In this document: positions 36,121 through 43,809 of the stretch, in pieces
Layout: each line of letters starts with the position of its first letter
How positions within the stretch are numbered: position 1 is the stretch's first letter
Origin: CAYNFH01 sp964396385
GTDB taxonomy: Bacteria; Armatimonadota; Chthonomonadetes; Chthonomonadales; CAJBBX01
Reading direction: 5' to 3'
Assembly: GCA_964396385.1 (NCBI GenBank)
Contig: CAYNFH010000020.1
Location: 1 to 48,178 of the forward strand
DNA length: 48,178 nt
Made by a program: the position numbers and the translations under genes
The notes under the pieces: generated by a model
The model's input: the letters and a program-made list of their open reading frames with translations, nothing else
What the model was told of the DNA's origin: nothing
Database searches by the model: none

Positions 36121-38574
36121 TTACGCAGCGAGGCGGCGAGGTTGATCGTCCTGCTTGCGCTCCGCCTTCGAGGAGTACATGCGGGAGTCCGCCACCGCCA
36201 GAAGCGCCTCGCAGTGCTCCCCGTCCGACGGGAAGCAGGCGTACCCGATGCTCACTCCCACGCGCAGCGGCCCGAATACCGGGTGCTCCGCCTGCGGGTC
36301 GTATGCGGCCACCGACTGGTGGATCCGGCGCACGATGTGCTCGGCGTCCTCTTCGTTCGCGCCGTCCACCGTAATGAGGAACTCGTCGCCGCCGTAGCGT
36401 GCCACCACGTCCGTGTCGCGCACCAGAGTACGGAAGACGCCCGCCAGGGCGCGCAGCACCTCGTCTCCCTTCTGGTGGCCGAACGTGTCGTTGATCGGTT
36501 TGAAGTTGTCCAAGTCCAGGCAGAGGAGCGCAAACCCAGGGATCTGGTGCGGCTCGTCGCCCGGAAGCTCCTCCGGACGGCTGGCGGCTGCGGCGCACCG
36601 CTGCGCCACGTACTGCCGGAAGTAGCGCACGTTGTACAGGCCGGTGAGCGGGTCCGTATAGGCGTCGCTGCGCGTCCGGTCGAACTGCAGCCCGTTGTGG
36701 ATGGAGAGCGCCGCGCGCTCCGCGATGGTCTCCAGCAGGCTTCGGTCGCTGGGCAGGAAGGCGTTGGGACCGGCCTGGTAGAGGCTCAGGGTGCCGAGCG
36801 CCTGCCCATCGTGCACGATGGGCACGATGAGCGCCGACCGGAACCCCAGCCGCTCCCCGTCCTGCGTGTCCGGCGGGACCAGGTCCAGCGGGTCGAACGG
36901 TCCGCAGTAGGACTGACGCCCCAACAGGGCCCGCACGGTGGGCCGCGACGGATCGGAGGCCGCCCAGCCGCTCAGGTGTCCCCGCTGCGCGCCGGCCAGC
37001 GCGCGCACCTCCAGCGTATCGCTGGCGTCTTTGCGGAGCAATACCGCGCAGACGGAGCCGGGGAACACCTCCTCCAGCTTGGAGGCCAGCAGCTCCAGCC
37101 CGGAATCGAGATCCAGACAGGCCGCCAGGCTCTGGGACAGCTCGTAGAGCATCCACAGCTCCGTGGAAGCACGCCGGATATTGCGGGCCACGGGGTCCAG
37201 CCGCGATGGAGAGGCCGTGTTCGTGGCGAGAGGCCCGAGTCCCTCGGCCGCCAGCCCGGCGATCACCTGGTCCACCACCTCCGTGAAGGCCCGCACCACC
37301 TCCGGGTCGAAGTGGCTGCCGGACTCCGCCAATATCGTCTTCACCGCCTGCTCGTGCGAGATAGCCGGGCGGTAGGGCCGGCCGGAGGTGAGCGAATCGT
37401 ATACGTCGGCTACCGTCAGGATGCGCGCGGACAGCGGGATATCCCCGCCCTTCAGCCCGCGCGGATAGCCGTTGCCGTCCCACCGCTCGTGGTGGTGGCG
37501 AACCGTCTCCACCACCGGCCACGGGAAGCCGACGGGCTCCAGAATGGCCGCACCTATCTCCGTGTGCTCCTTGACTTTGGCAAACTCTTCGGCGGTCAGC
37601 TTACCGGGCTTGCGCAGGATCTGGTCCGGCACGCCCATCATGCCGATGTCGTGCAGGAGTGCGCCTGTGCGCACCGCCTCCAGGTCCGGCTTCTTCGCGC
37701 GCATCTTCAGCGCGGTAGCCTCCGCGTAGCGGTGGACACGGATGATGTGGTGCTGGGTGAAAAGGTCCTTAGCGTCGATGGCCAGCGCGAGACTTTTGAT
37801 GGTGTTCAGGTACAGGTCGGCGAGCTGCACCTGGTTCACCTCCAGCTCCTGGATCTGGTCGCGGCTGGCCTGCTCGCGCGCTTGAAAGATGGCGTACGAC
37901 TTGTAGGTCAGGATGGCGATGGGGGACCCGAACAGCAGGATGGGGATGACGTGCCCGTTCATGAGCGGCGAGGCCAGCGTGGCCACAAAGCCTCCCATGA
38001 AGTAGTTAGGCGCGGTGGTGAGGAACGCGTCGTTCCACACGGCAAAGATGCTCTTGCCGGTGGAGAGCGCGATCACCGTCGAGACCCCCACGGTGTTCAC
38101 CAGGTAGAAGACCATACAGGAAGCCGCGACCGCGGGAAACGACTCGTACGGCCGCAGGAGGAGCGTCCAGCCGTTCAGGTACAGGAACGTGGCGCTTGCC
38201 GCCCAGGTGTGAATCACCGTGAGGCAGACGTTGAACAGGAGCTGGTGAAGCTGCTGCCGGTGCGGGTAGAGGCAGCTTGAGAGGCAGCCGGTCACGGCCA
38301 CGATGAGCGCACCCACCGGGCCGAACTGCAGGATGGCGGCGAAGGAGATGGCAAACCCGATGGAAAGCGACCCCACGTCCGACGTGCTGGTGTGGCGCAT
38401 CAGGCGCAGCTTCTTGCCGCCGGCCAGCAGCGCCAGGAAGCTGAAGGCTATCAGCTCCCGCTCCTTGCCGGCCATGTAGGCCATCCCCTTCGGGGAGGCG
38501 AGCGCGGCTACGGCCACTCCCGCGGCGATGATAAAGAGGATATAGAGCCTTGCCGTCCTGGGCAGTTTGTCCAT
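36121..38574 (-). CDS. membrane HD-GYP / GAF / GGDEF c-di-GMP signalling enzyme
   Basis: 817 residues; ATG at 38574 with AAGGA nearby upstream. Residues about 9-225 contain six to eight membrane helices, probably a MASE-type sensory region. Residues about 250-440 are HD-GYP: His308-Asp309 in GALLHDIGMMGVPDQIL, His360-362 in HHHERWDGNGYPRG, with the GYP at 369-371. Residues about 475-630 look like GAF. Residues about 637-800 are GGDEF: DPLTGLYNVRYF, RYGGDEF with Gly728-Gly729-Asp730-Glu731-Phe732, and an inhibitory I-site Arg719-x-x-Asp722. All catalytic residues of both enzymes are present, so it could both make and break c-di-GMP. The PilZ protein 500 bases away is a likely reader. Confidence 0.93.
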   Translation of the reverse strand: MDKLPRTARLYILFIIAAGVAVAALASPKGMAYMAGKERELIAFSFLALLAGGKKLRLMRHTSTSDVGSLSIGFAISFAAILQFGPVGALIVAVTGCLSSCLYPHRQQLHQLLFNVCLTVIHTWAASATFLYLNGWTLLLRPYESFPAVAASCMVFYLVNTVGVSTVIALSTGKSIFAVWNDAFLTTAPNYFMGGFVATLASPLMNGHVIPILLFGSPIAILTYKSYAIFQAREQASRDQIQELEVNQVQLADLYLNTIKSLALAIDAKDLFTQHHIIRVHRYAEATALKMRAKKPDLEAVRTGALLHDIGMMGVPDQILRKPGKLTAEEFAKVKEHTEIGAAILEPVGFPWPVVETVRHHHERWDGNGYPRGLKGGDIPLSARILTVADVYDSLTSGRPYRPAISHEQAVKTILAESGSHFDPEVVRAFTEVVDQVIAGLAAEGLGPLATNTASPSRLDPVARNIRRASTELWMLYELSQSLAACLDLDSGLELLASKLEEVFPGSVCAVLLRKDASDTLEVRALAGAQRGHLSGWAASDPSRPTVRALLGRQSYCGPFDPLDLVPPDTQDGERLGFRSALIVPIVHDGQALGTLSLYQAGPNAFLPSDRSLLETIAERAALSIHNGLQFDRTRSDAYTDPLTGLYNVRYFRQYVAQRCAAAASRPEELPGDEPHQIPGFALLCLDLDNFKPINDTFGHQKGDEVLRALAGVFRTLVRDTDVVARYGGDEFLITVDGANEEDAEHIVRRIHQSVAAYDPQAEHPVFGPLRVGVSIGYACFPSDGEHCEALLAVADSRMYSSKAERKQDDQPRRLAA

Positions 38575-38869
38575 GTGTTGTTCCTTGCCGGGCTACTACA
38601 CAGGACTTTTGCCGTACCGAACGGCCCCCCGCATTCAGTAGGAATACGGGGAAGCGGGGAATTGTAACAGGGTGGAGACGAGCAGAGGACGACGTTGCGT
38701 CCCACGAAATCCCCTTCACCAGTTTTGTTACCTTGGGCCGGCTGCAACGTCTAAGGGGTATGAAATCGGTTTCACCGTGACTGGCCCGATTTCTCCATCA
38801 AGCTGCAGCCGGCCATCAGAGCCGGCCTCCGCGCCCGCGAAGGCGCACCTGTGACAGGAGGCACAGATC

Positions 38870-39811
38870 ATGTACCGCAAACTTCGTTGGACCCAGGGAC
38901 CCGGGTACGGGAGTATGGGGGCGTGGGCGTGTGGGAGTGTGGGAGTTACCGCGAGTCTCCCATACCGCCACACTCTGCTCCCGCTCTTACTCACCGCGCT
39001 GGCCGCCAGTACCGTGACGGCCCTCGCCCAATCGACCCCGCCCGCAGCCCTCGCTCCCCGTATGCCCGTTCGAAGCGGCGTGGTGGTGGTCAAGGTGACC
39101 AGCTTCGACGCCGCTCGGGACCAGGCTCTGGCCGCCGCCCGTGAGCAAGGCGCGGAGCTGGAAGACGCCCGAACGGAGGTGGATCCCAAGGGCAGGAAGC
39201 ACGGCTGGATGCGGTTCCGCGTCGCCGCGGATCACTTGCCGGCGCTCCTTACGGCGCTCCACCGGGACGGCAAGCTCTACGCGGAGAAGGTAACGACCCA
39301 GGACCGTATCTCCACGTACCAGGAGCTGAAGAAGCGCGTCAGCCGCCTGCGGGACCACGAGCAGCGGCTGGACTCCGTCCTCACCAGCCCGCGCCGGATG
39401 CGCGGCAGCGACATCCTCTATATCCAGGAGCGGCTGTACAGCGCGGGGGTGGACGAGAGCCGCATGCTCCAGGAGCGGGAGGACATCGAGCGGGCGGCGC
39501 AGATGAGCAAGCTGGTGGTCACCCTCTTTGAGCCGGGGTCGCTGCCGGAGCTGCACAAGCAGGGAATGGACCTCGGCCGCTGGTTCGCCACCTCATCAAC
39601 ACAGGCCCGGGATGGCTTCATGCGCGAGATGGCGCGCGGCGCCACGGCCGGCGCGTACGCCATCGTCTACGCGCCGATCTGGATTCCCGCGCTCACCATT
39701 GTCGTGCTGCTTGGCCGATGGGTCTGGCGCCGCGCCCGGCCGGTTGCGGCGCAGGTGGTGGCGGCCCTCAGGGCGGCGACGTGGCGCGCGCCTCACCCGG
39801 AACACCGATAA
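38870..39811 (+). CDS. DUF4349-like membrane-anchored protein
   Basis: 313 residues; ATG at 38870 with AGGAGG about eight bases upstream. Residues about 8-36 (GPGYGSMGAWACGSVGVTAS) are encoded by a stutter repeat and precede the hydrophobic signal LLPLLLTALAASTVTALAQ. The mature part matches DUF4349: SGVVVVKVTSFDAARDQALA, WMRFRVAADHLPALLTALH, the coiled-coil region TYQELKKRVSRLRDHEQRL and ILYIQERLY...EREDIERA. A transmembrane helix lies near the C-terminus (about 262-285, YAPIWIPALTIVVLLGRWVW). The usual DVT motif reads QDRIST here. DUF4349 function is unknown. It is divergent from the HD-GYP gene, and a 13-bp hairpin follows it. Confidence 0.8.
   Translation: MYRKLRWTQGPGYGSMGAWACGSVGVTASLPYRHTLLPLLLTALAASTVTALAQSTPPAALAPRMPVRSGVVVVKVTSFDAARDQALAAAREQGAELEDARTEVDPKGRKHGWMRFRVAADHLPALLTALHRDGKLYAEKVTTQDRISTYQELKKRVSRLRDHEQRLDSVLTSPRRMRGSDILYIQERLYSAGVDESRMLQEREDIERAAQMSKLVVTLFEPGSLPELHKQGMDLGRWFATSSTQARDGFMREMARGATAGAYAIVYAPIWIPALTIVVLLGRWVWRRARPVAAQVVAALRAATWRAPHPEHR
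38904..38980. repeat. GTGTGGGA stutter inside the DUF4349 gene
   Basis: GGTACGGGAGTATGGGGGCG and GTGTGGGAGTGTGGGAG stutters, then a partly complementary TCTCCCATACCGCCACAC arm. It is related to the element at 29229-29331. It is read in frame just upstream of the signal peptide's hydrophobic core. The upstream intergenic region 38575-38869 contains a GCCGGC-catcaga-GCCGGC hairpin (about 38811-38829) but no recognisable riboswitch. Confidence 0.65.
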
Positions 39812-39821
39812 GCTGAATCCC

Positions 39822-39852
39822 GGCCGTGGCAGGATTTCCTCCTGCCACGGCC
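39822..39852 (+). terminator. perfect 13-bp hairpin after the DUF4349 gene
   Basis: GGCCGTGGCAGGA (39822-39834) and TCCTGCCACGGCC (39840-39852), loop of five bases, 10 bases after the stop codon. It lacks a T-run but is very stable, so it is a likely 3'-end structure. The same centre, AGGATTTCCT, is itself palindromic. Confidence 0.55.
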
Positions 39853-39853
39853 A

Positions 39854-39891
39854 ATCCAAGATCAAGATCGCGAATCCAAAATCGAAAATCG
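39854..39891. repeat. ATCNAAN heptamer stutter
   Basis: ATCCAAG-ATCAAG-ATCGCGA-ATCCAAA-ATCGAAA-ATCG: mostly 7-base units between the hairpin and the ribosome site of the next gene. Related in sequence to the GAAAATT heptamers at 40436-40463. Confidence 0.6.
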
Positions 39892-39904
39892 TCCGGAGGC
39901 GTCC

Positions 39905-40420
39905 ATGCCGTTCCACGTGAAGAAGCGCGGAAAGGTGACCTACTACTACAGCGGTGACCGGCCCGTCCTCTCCAGCCTCGTCACCGAAGACCTGGGAGAC
40001 GGCGACCTGAAGGTCTACTTCGCCGGACTCACCGGGGGCCACTCCGCCACCGGCGTGCTGGGGCTGGACACGGTCACCCGCATGGAGCCGGAGCAGGAGA
40101 TCCCGCTGGTCTTCCGCTCCTGGGAGAAGTGGCTCCAGGAGGCCGGCATCTGCCGCTCCATCAGCGAGATCGACTTCCTGGAGGTCCACGCCTTCGGCTG
40201 CCAGCCCAAGTCGCCCAACCCGCTGGTGGATCCGGCCGGATACCAGCAGGAGATTAAGCGGCTGCGGGAGGCCTACGCGCGGGGATACGCCGCATTTTTC
40301 GCGGAGCACCTTCCAGACCACGGCCTCCCCGCCCGCTTCACGGTGCACGTGGTAGACGTCCCGGACCAGGCCGCGAGCTACGAGTTCTACAGCGTGGGGC
40401 TGCTGCAGCGGCAGACGTGA
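39905..40420 (+). CDS. conserved-looking hypothetical protein
   Basis: 171 residues; ATG at 39905 with GGAGG six bases upstream. It has no signal peptide or membrane helix, so it is cytoplasmic. Segments include KRGKVTYYYSGDRPVLSSLV, DGDLKVYFAGLTGGHSATGV, IDFLEVHAFGCQPKSPNPLV and RFTVHVVDVPDQAASYEFY. Codon use and composition are those of a real gene. I do not recognise the family. It precedes the deacetylase/SelA-like pair by 27 bases and may be co-transcribed with it. Confidence 0.8.
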   Translation: MPFHVKKRGKVTYYYSGDRPVLSSLVTEDLGDGDLKVYFAGLTGGHSATGVLGLDTVTRMEPEQEIPLVFRSWEKWLQEAGICRSISEIDFLEVHAFGCQPKSPNPLVDPAGYQQEIKRLREAYARGYAAFFAEHLPDHGLPARFTVHVVDVPDQAASYEFYSVGLLQRQT

Positions 40421-40435
40421 ACCCCTCCTCCAATC

Positions 40436-40463
40436 GAAAATTGAAAATTGAAAATTGAAAATC
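40436..40463. repeat. GAAAATT heptamer x4
   Basis: GAAAATT-GAAAATT-GAAAATT-GAAAATC, a clean 7-base tandem repeat. It carries a TTG every 7 bases; only the one at 40448 is in frame with the downstream amidohydrolase, which appears to start there. Confidence 0.85.
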
Positions 40464-41641
40464 ATTACGATCTGCTCCTCCAGGGCGGACGCGTTATAGA
40501 TCCGGCCAACGGGCTGGACGGGCCAGCGGACGTGGCGGTGGCCGGCGACCGGATCGCGCGCGTGGCGCCCGGCATTGAGCCCTCCGAAGCCGTCAGTGTG
40601 GTGAACGTTTCTGGCCTGCTGGTCACCCCCGGCCTGCTGGACATCCACGCGCACGTCTACCACACCAAGGAGCCCGGCGGGCTCAGCGTGATGGCGGACA
40701 GCCACTGTCCCCGCTCCGGCGTTACCACGGTGATGGACCCCGGCACCGCCGGCGCGGGCCACTTCGCCCATTTCAAGGAGACGGTGATAGACCGCGCGCA
40801 GACCCGCATCCTGGCGCTGGTCAATATCGTCGGCTCCGGCATGCTGGGCGAGTGGGAGCAGGACGTCTGCGAGATGGACGCGAATGCCGCCGCGGCCACC
40901 GTGGCAGCGAACCCGGACGTCTGCATAGGCATCAAGACCGCGCACTACTGGACTCACAAGCCCTGCGACGACCTGCATCCGCCCTGGGCCGCGGTGGAGC
41001 GCGCGATCCAGGCGGGCGAGCTGTGCGGCAAAACGGTGATGTTCGACTTCTGGCCCCGCGTCGAGCGGCCGTACGAGGAGCTGCTTCTGAAACGGATGCG
41101 GCCCGGCGACATCCATACCCACGTCTTCGCGCAGCAATTCCCCATCCTGGATAGCGCGGGCAGGCCGAACGCGTTCCTCCGGGAGGCCCGGGAGCGCGGC
41201 GTCCTGTTCGACGTGGGGCACGGCGCGGCCAGCTTCTGGTTCCGGCAGGCGGTCCCGGCCATCGCCCACGGCTTCGTGCCGGACACCATCAGCACGGATC
41301 TCCACACCCGCAACGTCAACGGGCCGGTCATCGACATGCTCACCACCATGTCCAAGCTGCTCAATATGGGGCTGAGTGCTTCGGACGTAATCGCCCGCTC
41401 CACCGTGGCGGCAGCCCGCGCCATCTGCCGGCCGGAGCTAGGCACGCTCTCGCCCGGCGCGGAGGCGGACATCGCGGTGCTGAAACTGGAGGAGGGAGAG
41501 TTCCGGTTCACGGACTGCGGCAAGACGCGCCTCACCGGCAGCCGCCGCCTGGAGTGCGCCATGACCCTCCGCGCCGGTAAGGTCCTTTACGACCCTACGG
41601 GCCTGTCGATGCCGGAGTGGACGGACGCTCCGGCAGCATAA
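40448..41641 (+). CDS. amidohydrolase/deacetylase-family metallohydrolase (dihydroorotase-like)
   Basis: 397 residues. The only start compatible with the family N-terminus (HYDLLLQGGRVIDPANGLDG) is TTG 40448 inside the GAAAATT repeat; there is no Shine-Dalgarno. The metal site is visible: LLDIHAHVYH (HxH), IGIKTAHYW with a possibly carboxylated Lys, IHTHVF, FDVGHGAASF, and Asp in TISTDLHTRNVNG. The closest functional group I know is the deacetylase family found beside D-glucosaminate/SelA-like ammonia-lyases in Enterococcus and enterics. It probably removes an N-acyl or related group from a small molecule. Its stop overlaps the start of the SelA-like gene (TAATG). Confidence 0.87.
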   Translation: MKIENHYDLLLQGGRVIDPANGLDGPADVAVAGDRIARVAPGIEPSEAVSVVNVSGLLVTPGLLDIHAHVYHTKEPGGLSVMADSHCPRSGVTTVMDPGTAGAGHFAHFKETVIDRAQTRILALVNIVGSGMLGEWEQDVCEMDANAAAATVAANPDVCIGIKTAHYWTHKPCDDLHPPWAAVERAIQAGELCGKTVMFDFWPRVERPYEELLLKRMRPGDIHTHVFAQQFPILDSAGRPNAFLREARERGVLFDVGHGAASFWFRQAVPAIAHGFVPDTISTDLHTRNVNGPVIDMLTTMSKLLNMGLSASDVIARSTVAAARAICRPELGTLSPGAEADIAVLKLEEGEFRFTDCGKTRLTGSRRLECAMTLRAGKVLYDPTGLSMPEWTDAPAA

Positions 41642-42750
41642 TGTCCCTGCACGAACAGCTCGGTGTGCGACGGATCATTAACGCCGCCGCTACGCTCACC
41701 AAACTGGGTGGCTCCCTGATGCCGCCGGAAGTGTGGGAGGCCATGCAGGAGGCGGGCCGCAGCTTCGTGGACATCCACGCCCTGCAGCGGCGCATCGGGG
41801 AGCACATCGCGGAAGCGACGCACAATGAAGCGGCCTACGTCTGCGCCGGCGCCGCAACCGGACTGGTCCTAACGACCGCCGCCTGCGTCACCGGGCTGGA
41901 TGAAGCCGCCGCTATGCACCTGCCGGACCTCACCGGTCTCAAGGACGAGGTCATCGTCCACCGCACCCAGCGGAATCCGTACGACCGCGCCGTGCGCCAG
42001 GCGGGAGTCAAGCTGGTGGAGATAGGCTCACCGGAGGGGACCCAGCATTCTGAGCTGGAGGGCGCGATCTCGGACCGTACGGCGGCGGTCCTCTGGTTCC
42101 AGGGCGCCATGACCGGCCGCGGGGACTTGCCGCTGGAGCTTGTCATCGACGTTGCGTCAGCGCACGGCGTGCCCGTAATTGTGGACGCGGCGGCACAGCT
42201 TCCTCCGGTGAAGAACCTGTGGCGCTTCACGCAGATGGGCGCGGCGCTGGCCGTCTTCAGCGGCGGAAAGGACCTGCGCGGACCTCAGGCCACGGGCCTT
42301 ATCGTGGGCCGGCAGGACTTGGTCGAGGCGTGCCGGCTCCACGGCAGTCCCAACGCCTACATCGGCCGAACCATGAAGGTGAGCAAGGAGGAGATGGCGG
42401 GCCTGCTCGCCGCTGTGGAGCGGTACCTGCGGCTGGACCACGCCGCGCGCGAGCGCCACTATGAGCAGGTAGTAGAGGATTGGTGCGCCGCGCTGAACCG
42501 GCTGCCCGGCGTTCGGGCCCGCCGCGACTTCCCCAACGAGGCCGGACAGCCGCTCCCCTGGTGCCTGGTTACGGTGGATCCCGCGCATGCCGTTTGCCGC
42601 GACACGGCCGTGTCGCGGCTGGAATCGGGCGAGCCCTCCATCGCCGTCCTCCCCTGCGGCCCCGACGCTTTCCACCTCAACCCTATGACCCTGGAGCCCG
42701 GCGAAGAGCACATTGTCTTGGACCGGGTGGTCCGGGCTCTGACTCCGTAA
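41641..42750 (+). CDS. SelA/DgaE-like PLP-dependent enzyme (aminotransferase class V fold)
   Basis: 369 residues; ATG overlaps the deacetylase stop. GVRRIINAAATLTKLGGSLM, AAYVCAGAATGLVLTTAACV, PVIVDAAAQLPP and the Schiff-base Lys in AVFSGGKDLRGPQATG are typical of the SelA-like group that includes D-glucosaminate-6-phosphate ammonia-lyase. With the adjacent deacetylase it probably forms a two-step route: deacylation and then alpha,beta-elimination of ammonia from an amino-sugar-acid-like compound. Selenocysteine synthase itself is unlikely, because there is no selB or tRNA-Sec nearby and the context is catabolic. Confidence 0.87.
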   Translation: MSLHEQLGVRRIINAAATLTKLGGSLMPPEVWEAMQEAGRSFVDIHALQRRIGEHIAEATHNEAAYVCAGAATGLVLTTAACVTGLDEAAAMHLPDLTGLKDEVIVHRTQRNPYDRAVRQAGVKLVEIGSPEGTQHSELEGAISDRTAAVLWFQGAMTGRGDLPLELVIDVASAHGVPVIVDAAAQLPPVKNLWRFTQMGAALAVFSGGKDLRGPQATGLIVGRQDLVEACRLHGSPNAYIGRTMKVSKEEMAGLLAAVERYLRLDHAARERHYEQVVEDWCAALNRLPGVRARRDFPNEAGQPLPWCLVTVDPAHAVCRDTAVSRLESGEPSIAVLPCGPDAFHLNPMTLEPGEEHIVLDRVVRALTP

Positions 42751-42830
42751 CCCACCGCCTGGCGCGCTTCTAGCCGACCGTGTATAATCCCACTACCCCG
42801 CGTAAGCATAGATCTGCCGGGAAAGGCAGG

Positions 42831-42911
42831 TGCATTGACGGGCGCAACGGCTGGCGCGTGGAGATCGATATGACGGAATGTGGCGAAGTCGTCCTCGAGC
42901 CGCCGGACTGA
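42831..42911 (+). pseudogene. relic of a retropepsin-like protease C-terminus
   Basis: The frame ending in TGA at 42909-42911 reads NGWRVEIDMTECGEVVLEPP plus D. It closely mirrors the end of the intact protease at 43806-44171 (DGWRLEVELSEGGEVQLEPP plus D). The upstream part of the gene is missing: before it lie only a TATAAT-like box (42783-42788) and unrelated codons. This is the tail of a second copy left after deletion or recombination, 0.9 kb from the intact copy. Confidence 0.65.
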
Positions 42912-42927
42912 TGCCGAAGCAACAGCG

Positions 42928-43491
42928 ATGAAGCAAATACGCTGGTCGTTCCTGATCGTGCTCCTCGCCGGAGCAGCCATCGGCGCCATGGCGGTGATTC
43001 ACTACCGCATGAGCGGAGCGGGCGGGAGCGGTGACCTTCGTATACGGATCCTGAAGCACGAGCGGAAGCTTCAGGTGTGGCGGGGCGCCACGGTGCTCGC
43101 CACCTACCGCATCGCGCTAGGGCGCAAGCCGGTCGGGACCAAGCTGCGAGAAGGCGACATGCGGACCCCGGAGGGCGCTTACTACGTCTGCGGCAAGAAC
43201 CCGCGCAGCCAGTTCTACCGCTCCCTGGAGATCAGCTACCCCAACGGCGCGGACGCCGACCGAGGGCTCAAGAGCGGCGTCATCACCCGGGAGGCGGCGA
43301 CACAGATCAAGCGCGCCATCCGCGCCCATGGCGAGCCCCCGCAGCACACCGCCATGGGAGGCGAAGTGTTCATCCACGGCGGCGGCACGACGCGTGACTG
43401 GACCTGGGGGTGCATCGCCCTGGAGGATGCCGACATGCGCTGGCTCTATGACCACGTGGACGCAGGCACCCCCGTCATTATTGAGCCGTAG
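42928..43491 (+). CDS. L,D-transpeptidase (YkuD) family protein
   Basis: 187 residues from ATG 42928. Residues about 6-25 form a membrane anchor or signal (WSFLIVLLAGAAIGAMAVI). The YkuD domain covers residues about 36-187: LRIRILKHERKLQVW, YRIALGRKPVGTK, the REGDMRTPEGAYYVC segment, and the catalytic site His150-Gly-Gly-Gly ... Trp-Gly-Cys162 in FIHGGGTTRDWTWGCIAL. These enzymes cross-link peptidoglycan (3-3 links) or attach proteins to it outside the cytoplasmic membrane. The catalytic Cys/His pair is intact. No partner genes are nearby. Confidence 0.9.
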   Translation: MKQIRWSFLIVLLAGAAIGAMAVIHYRMSGAGGSGDLRIRILKHERKLQVWRGATVLATYRIALGRKPVGTKLREGDMRTPEGAYYVCGKNPRSQFYRSLEISYPNGADADRGLKSGVITREAATQIKRAIRAHGEPPQHTAMGGEVFIHGGGTTRDWTWGCIALEDADMRWLYDHVDAGTPVIIEP

Positions 43492-43521
43492 AAACCCAAC
43501 AGACCCGCGGAAGGTGAAGCT

Positions 43522-43809
43522 ATGCAACCATTGGATGGACGCCAGGCCGAAGAGGAAGTTGCAGAAAAAGGATTAGCGATCTATGCCAACCGGCTCAAGG
43601 CTCTCCTCGAGCCGGACCACATCGGCAAGGCCGTCGCCATACATGTTGATACGGGGGATTACGCCTTAGGCCGAAGCCATACAGACGCGCTACAGGGCCT
43701 CCTTACTCGTCACGAGCCGGATGGTCGGATAGCTATGTTGACCATCGGGCCGCCAACAGACGCAGACTTGCGACTCTTCGCCGGTTCGTCGCCTGGTGTG
43801 AAGCCGTGA
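43522..43809 (+). CDS. small partner protein of the retropepsin-like protease
   Basis: 95 residues; ATG at 43522 with AAGGTGA about five bases upstream. The pattern LLEPDHIGKAVAIHVDTGDY followed by ALQGLLTRHEPDGRIAMLTIG is what I remember of the small proteins commonly encoded immediately upstream of clan AA aspartic proteases. No catalytic motif is visible. It overlaps the protease start (GTGA), so the pair is translationally coupled. A substrate, chaperone or antitoxin-like role for the protease partner is possible, but nothing in the sequence decides between them. Confidence 0.75.
   Translation: MQPLDGRQAEEEVAEKGLAIYANRLKALLEPDHIGKAVAIHVDTGDYALGRSHTDALQGLLTRHEPDGRIAMLTIGPPTDADLRLFAGSSPGVKP

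Noticed and set aside
35854..38280. 808-codon open frame on the plus strand opposite the HD-GYP/GGDEF gene
   Set aside because: The minus-strand protein has complete HD-GYP and GGDEF motifs, whereas this frame is an Arg/Val/His/Gln-rich shadow with no recognisable domain.
38700..38869. c-di-GMP or other riboswitch before the DUF4349 gene
   Set aside because: The region folds into several hairpins, but the conserved bases of the c-di-GMP-I class and other riboswitch classes I know are not present.
40436..40463. CRISPR or microsatellite contamination
   Set aside because: The 7-mer tandem is short, fits the surrounding stutter-repeat habit and carries a plausible start codon, so it is treated as a genuine genomic repeat.
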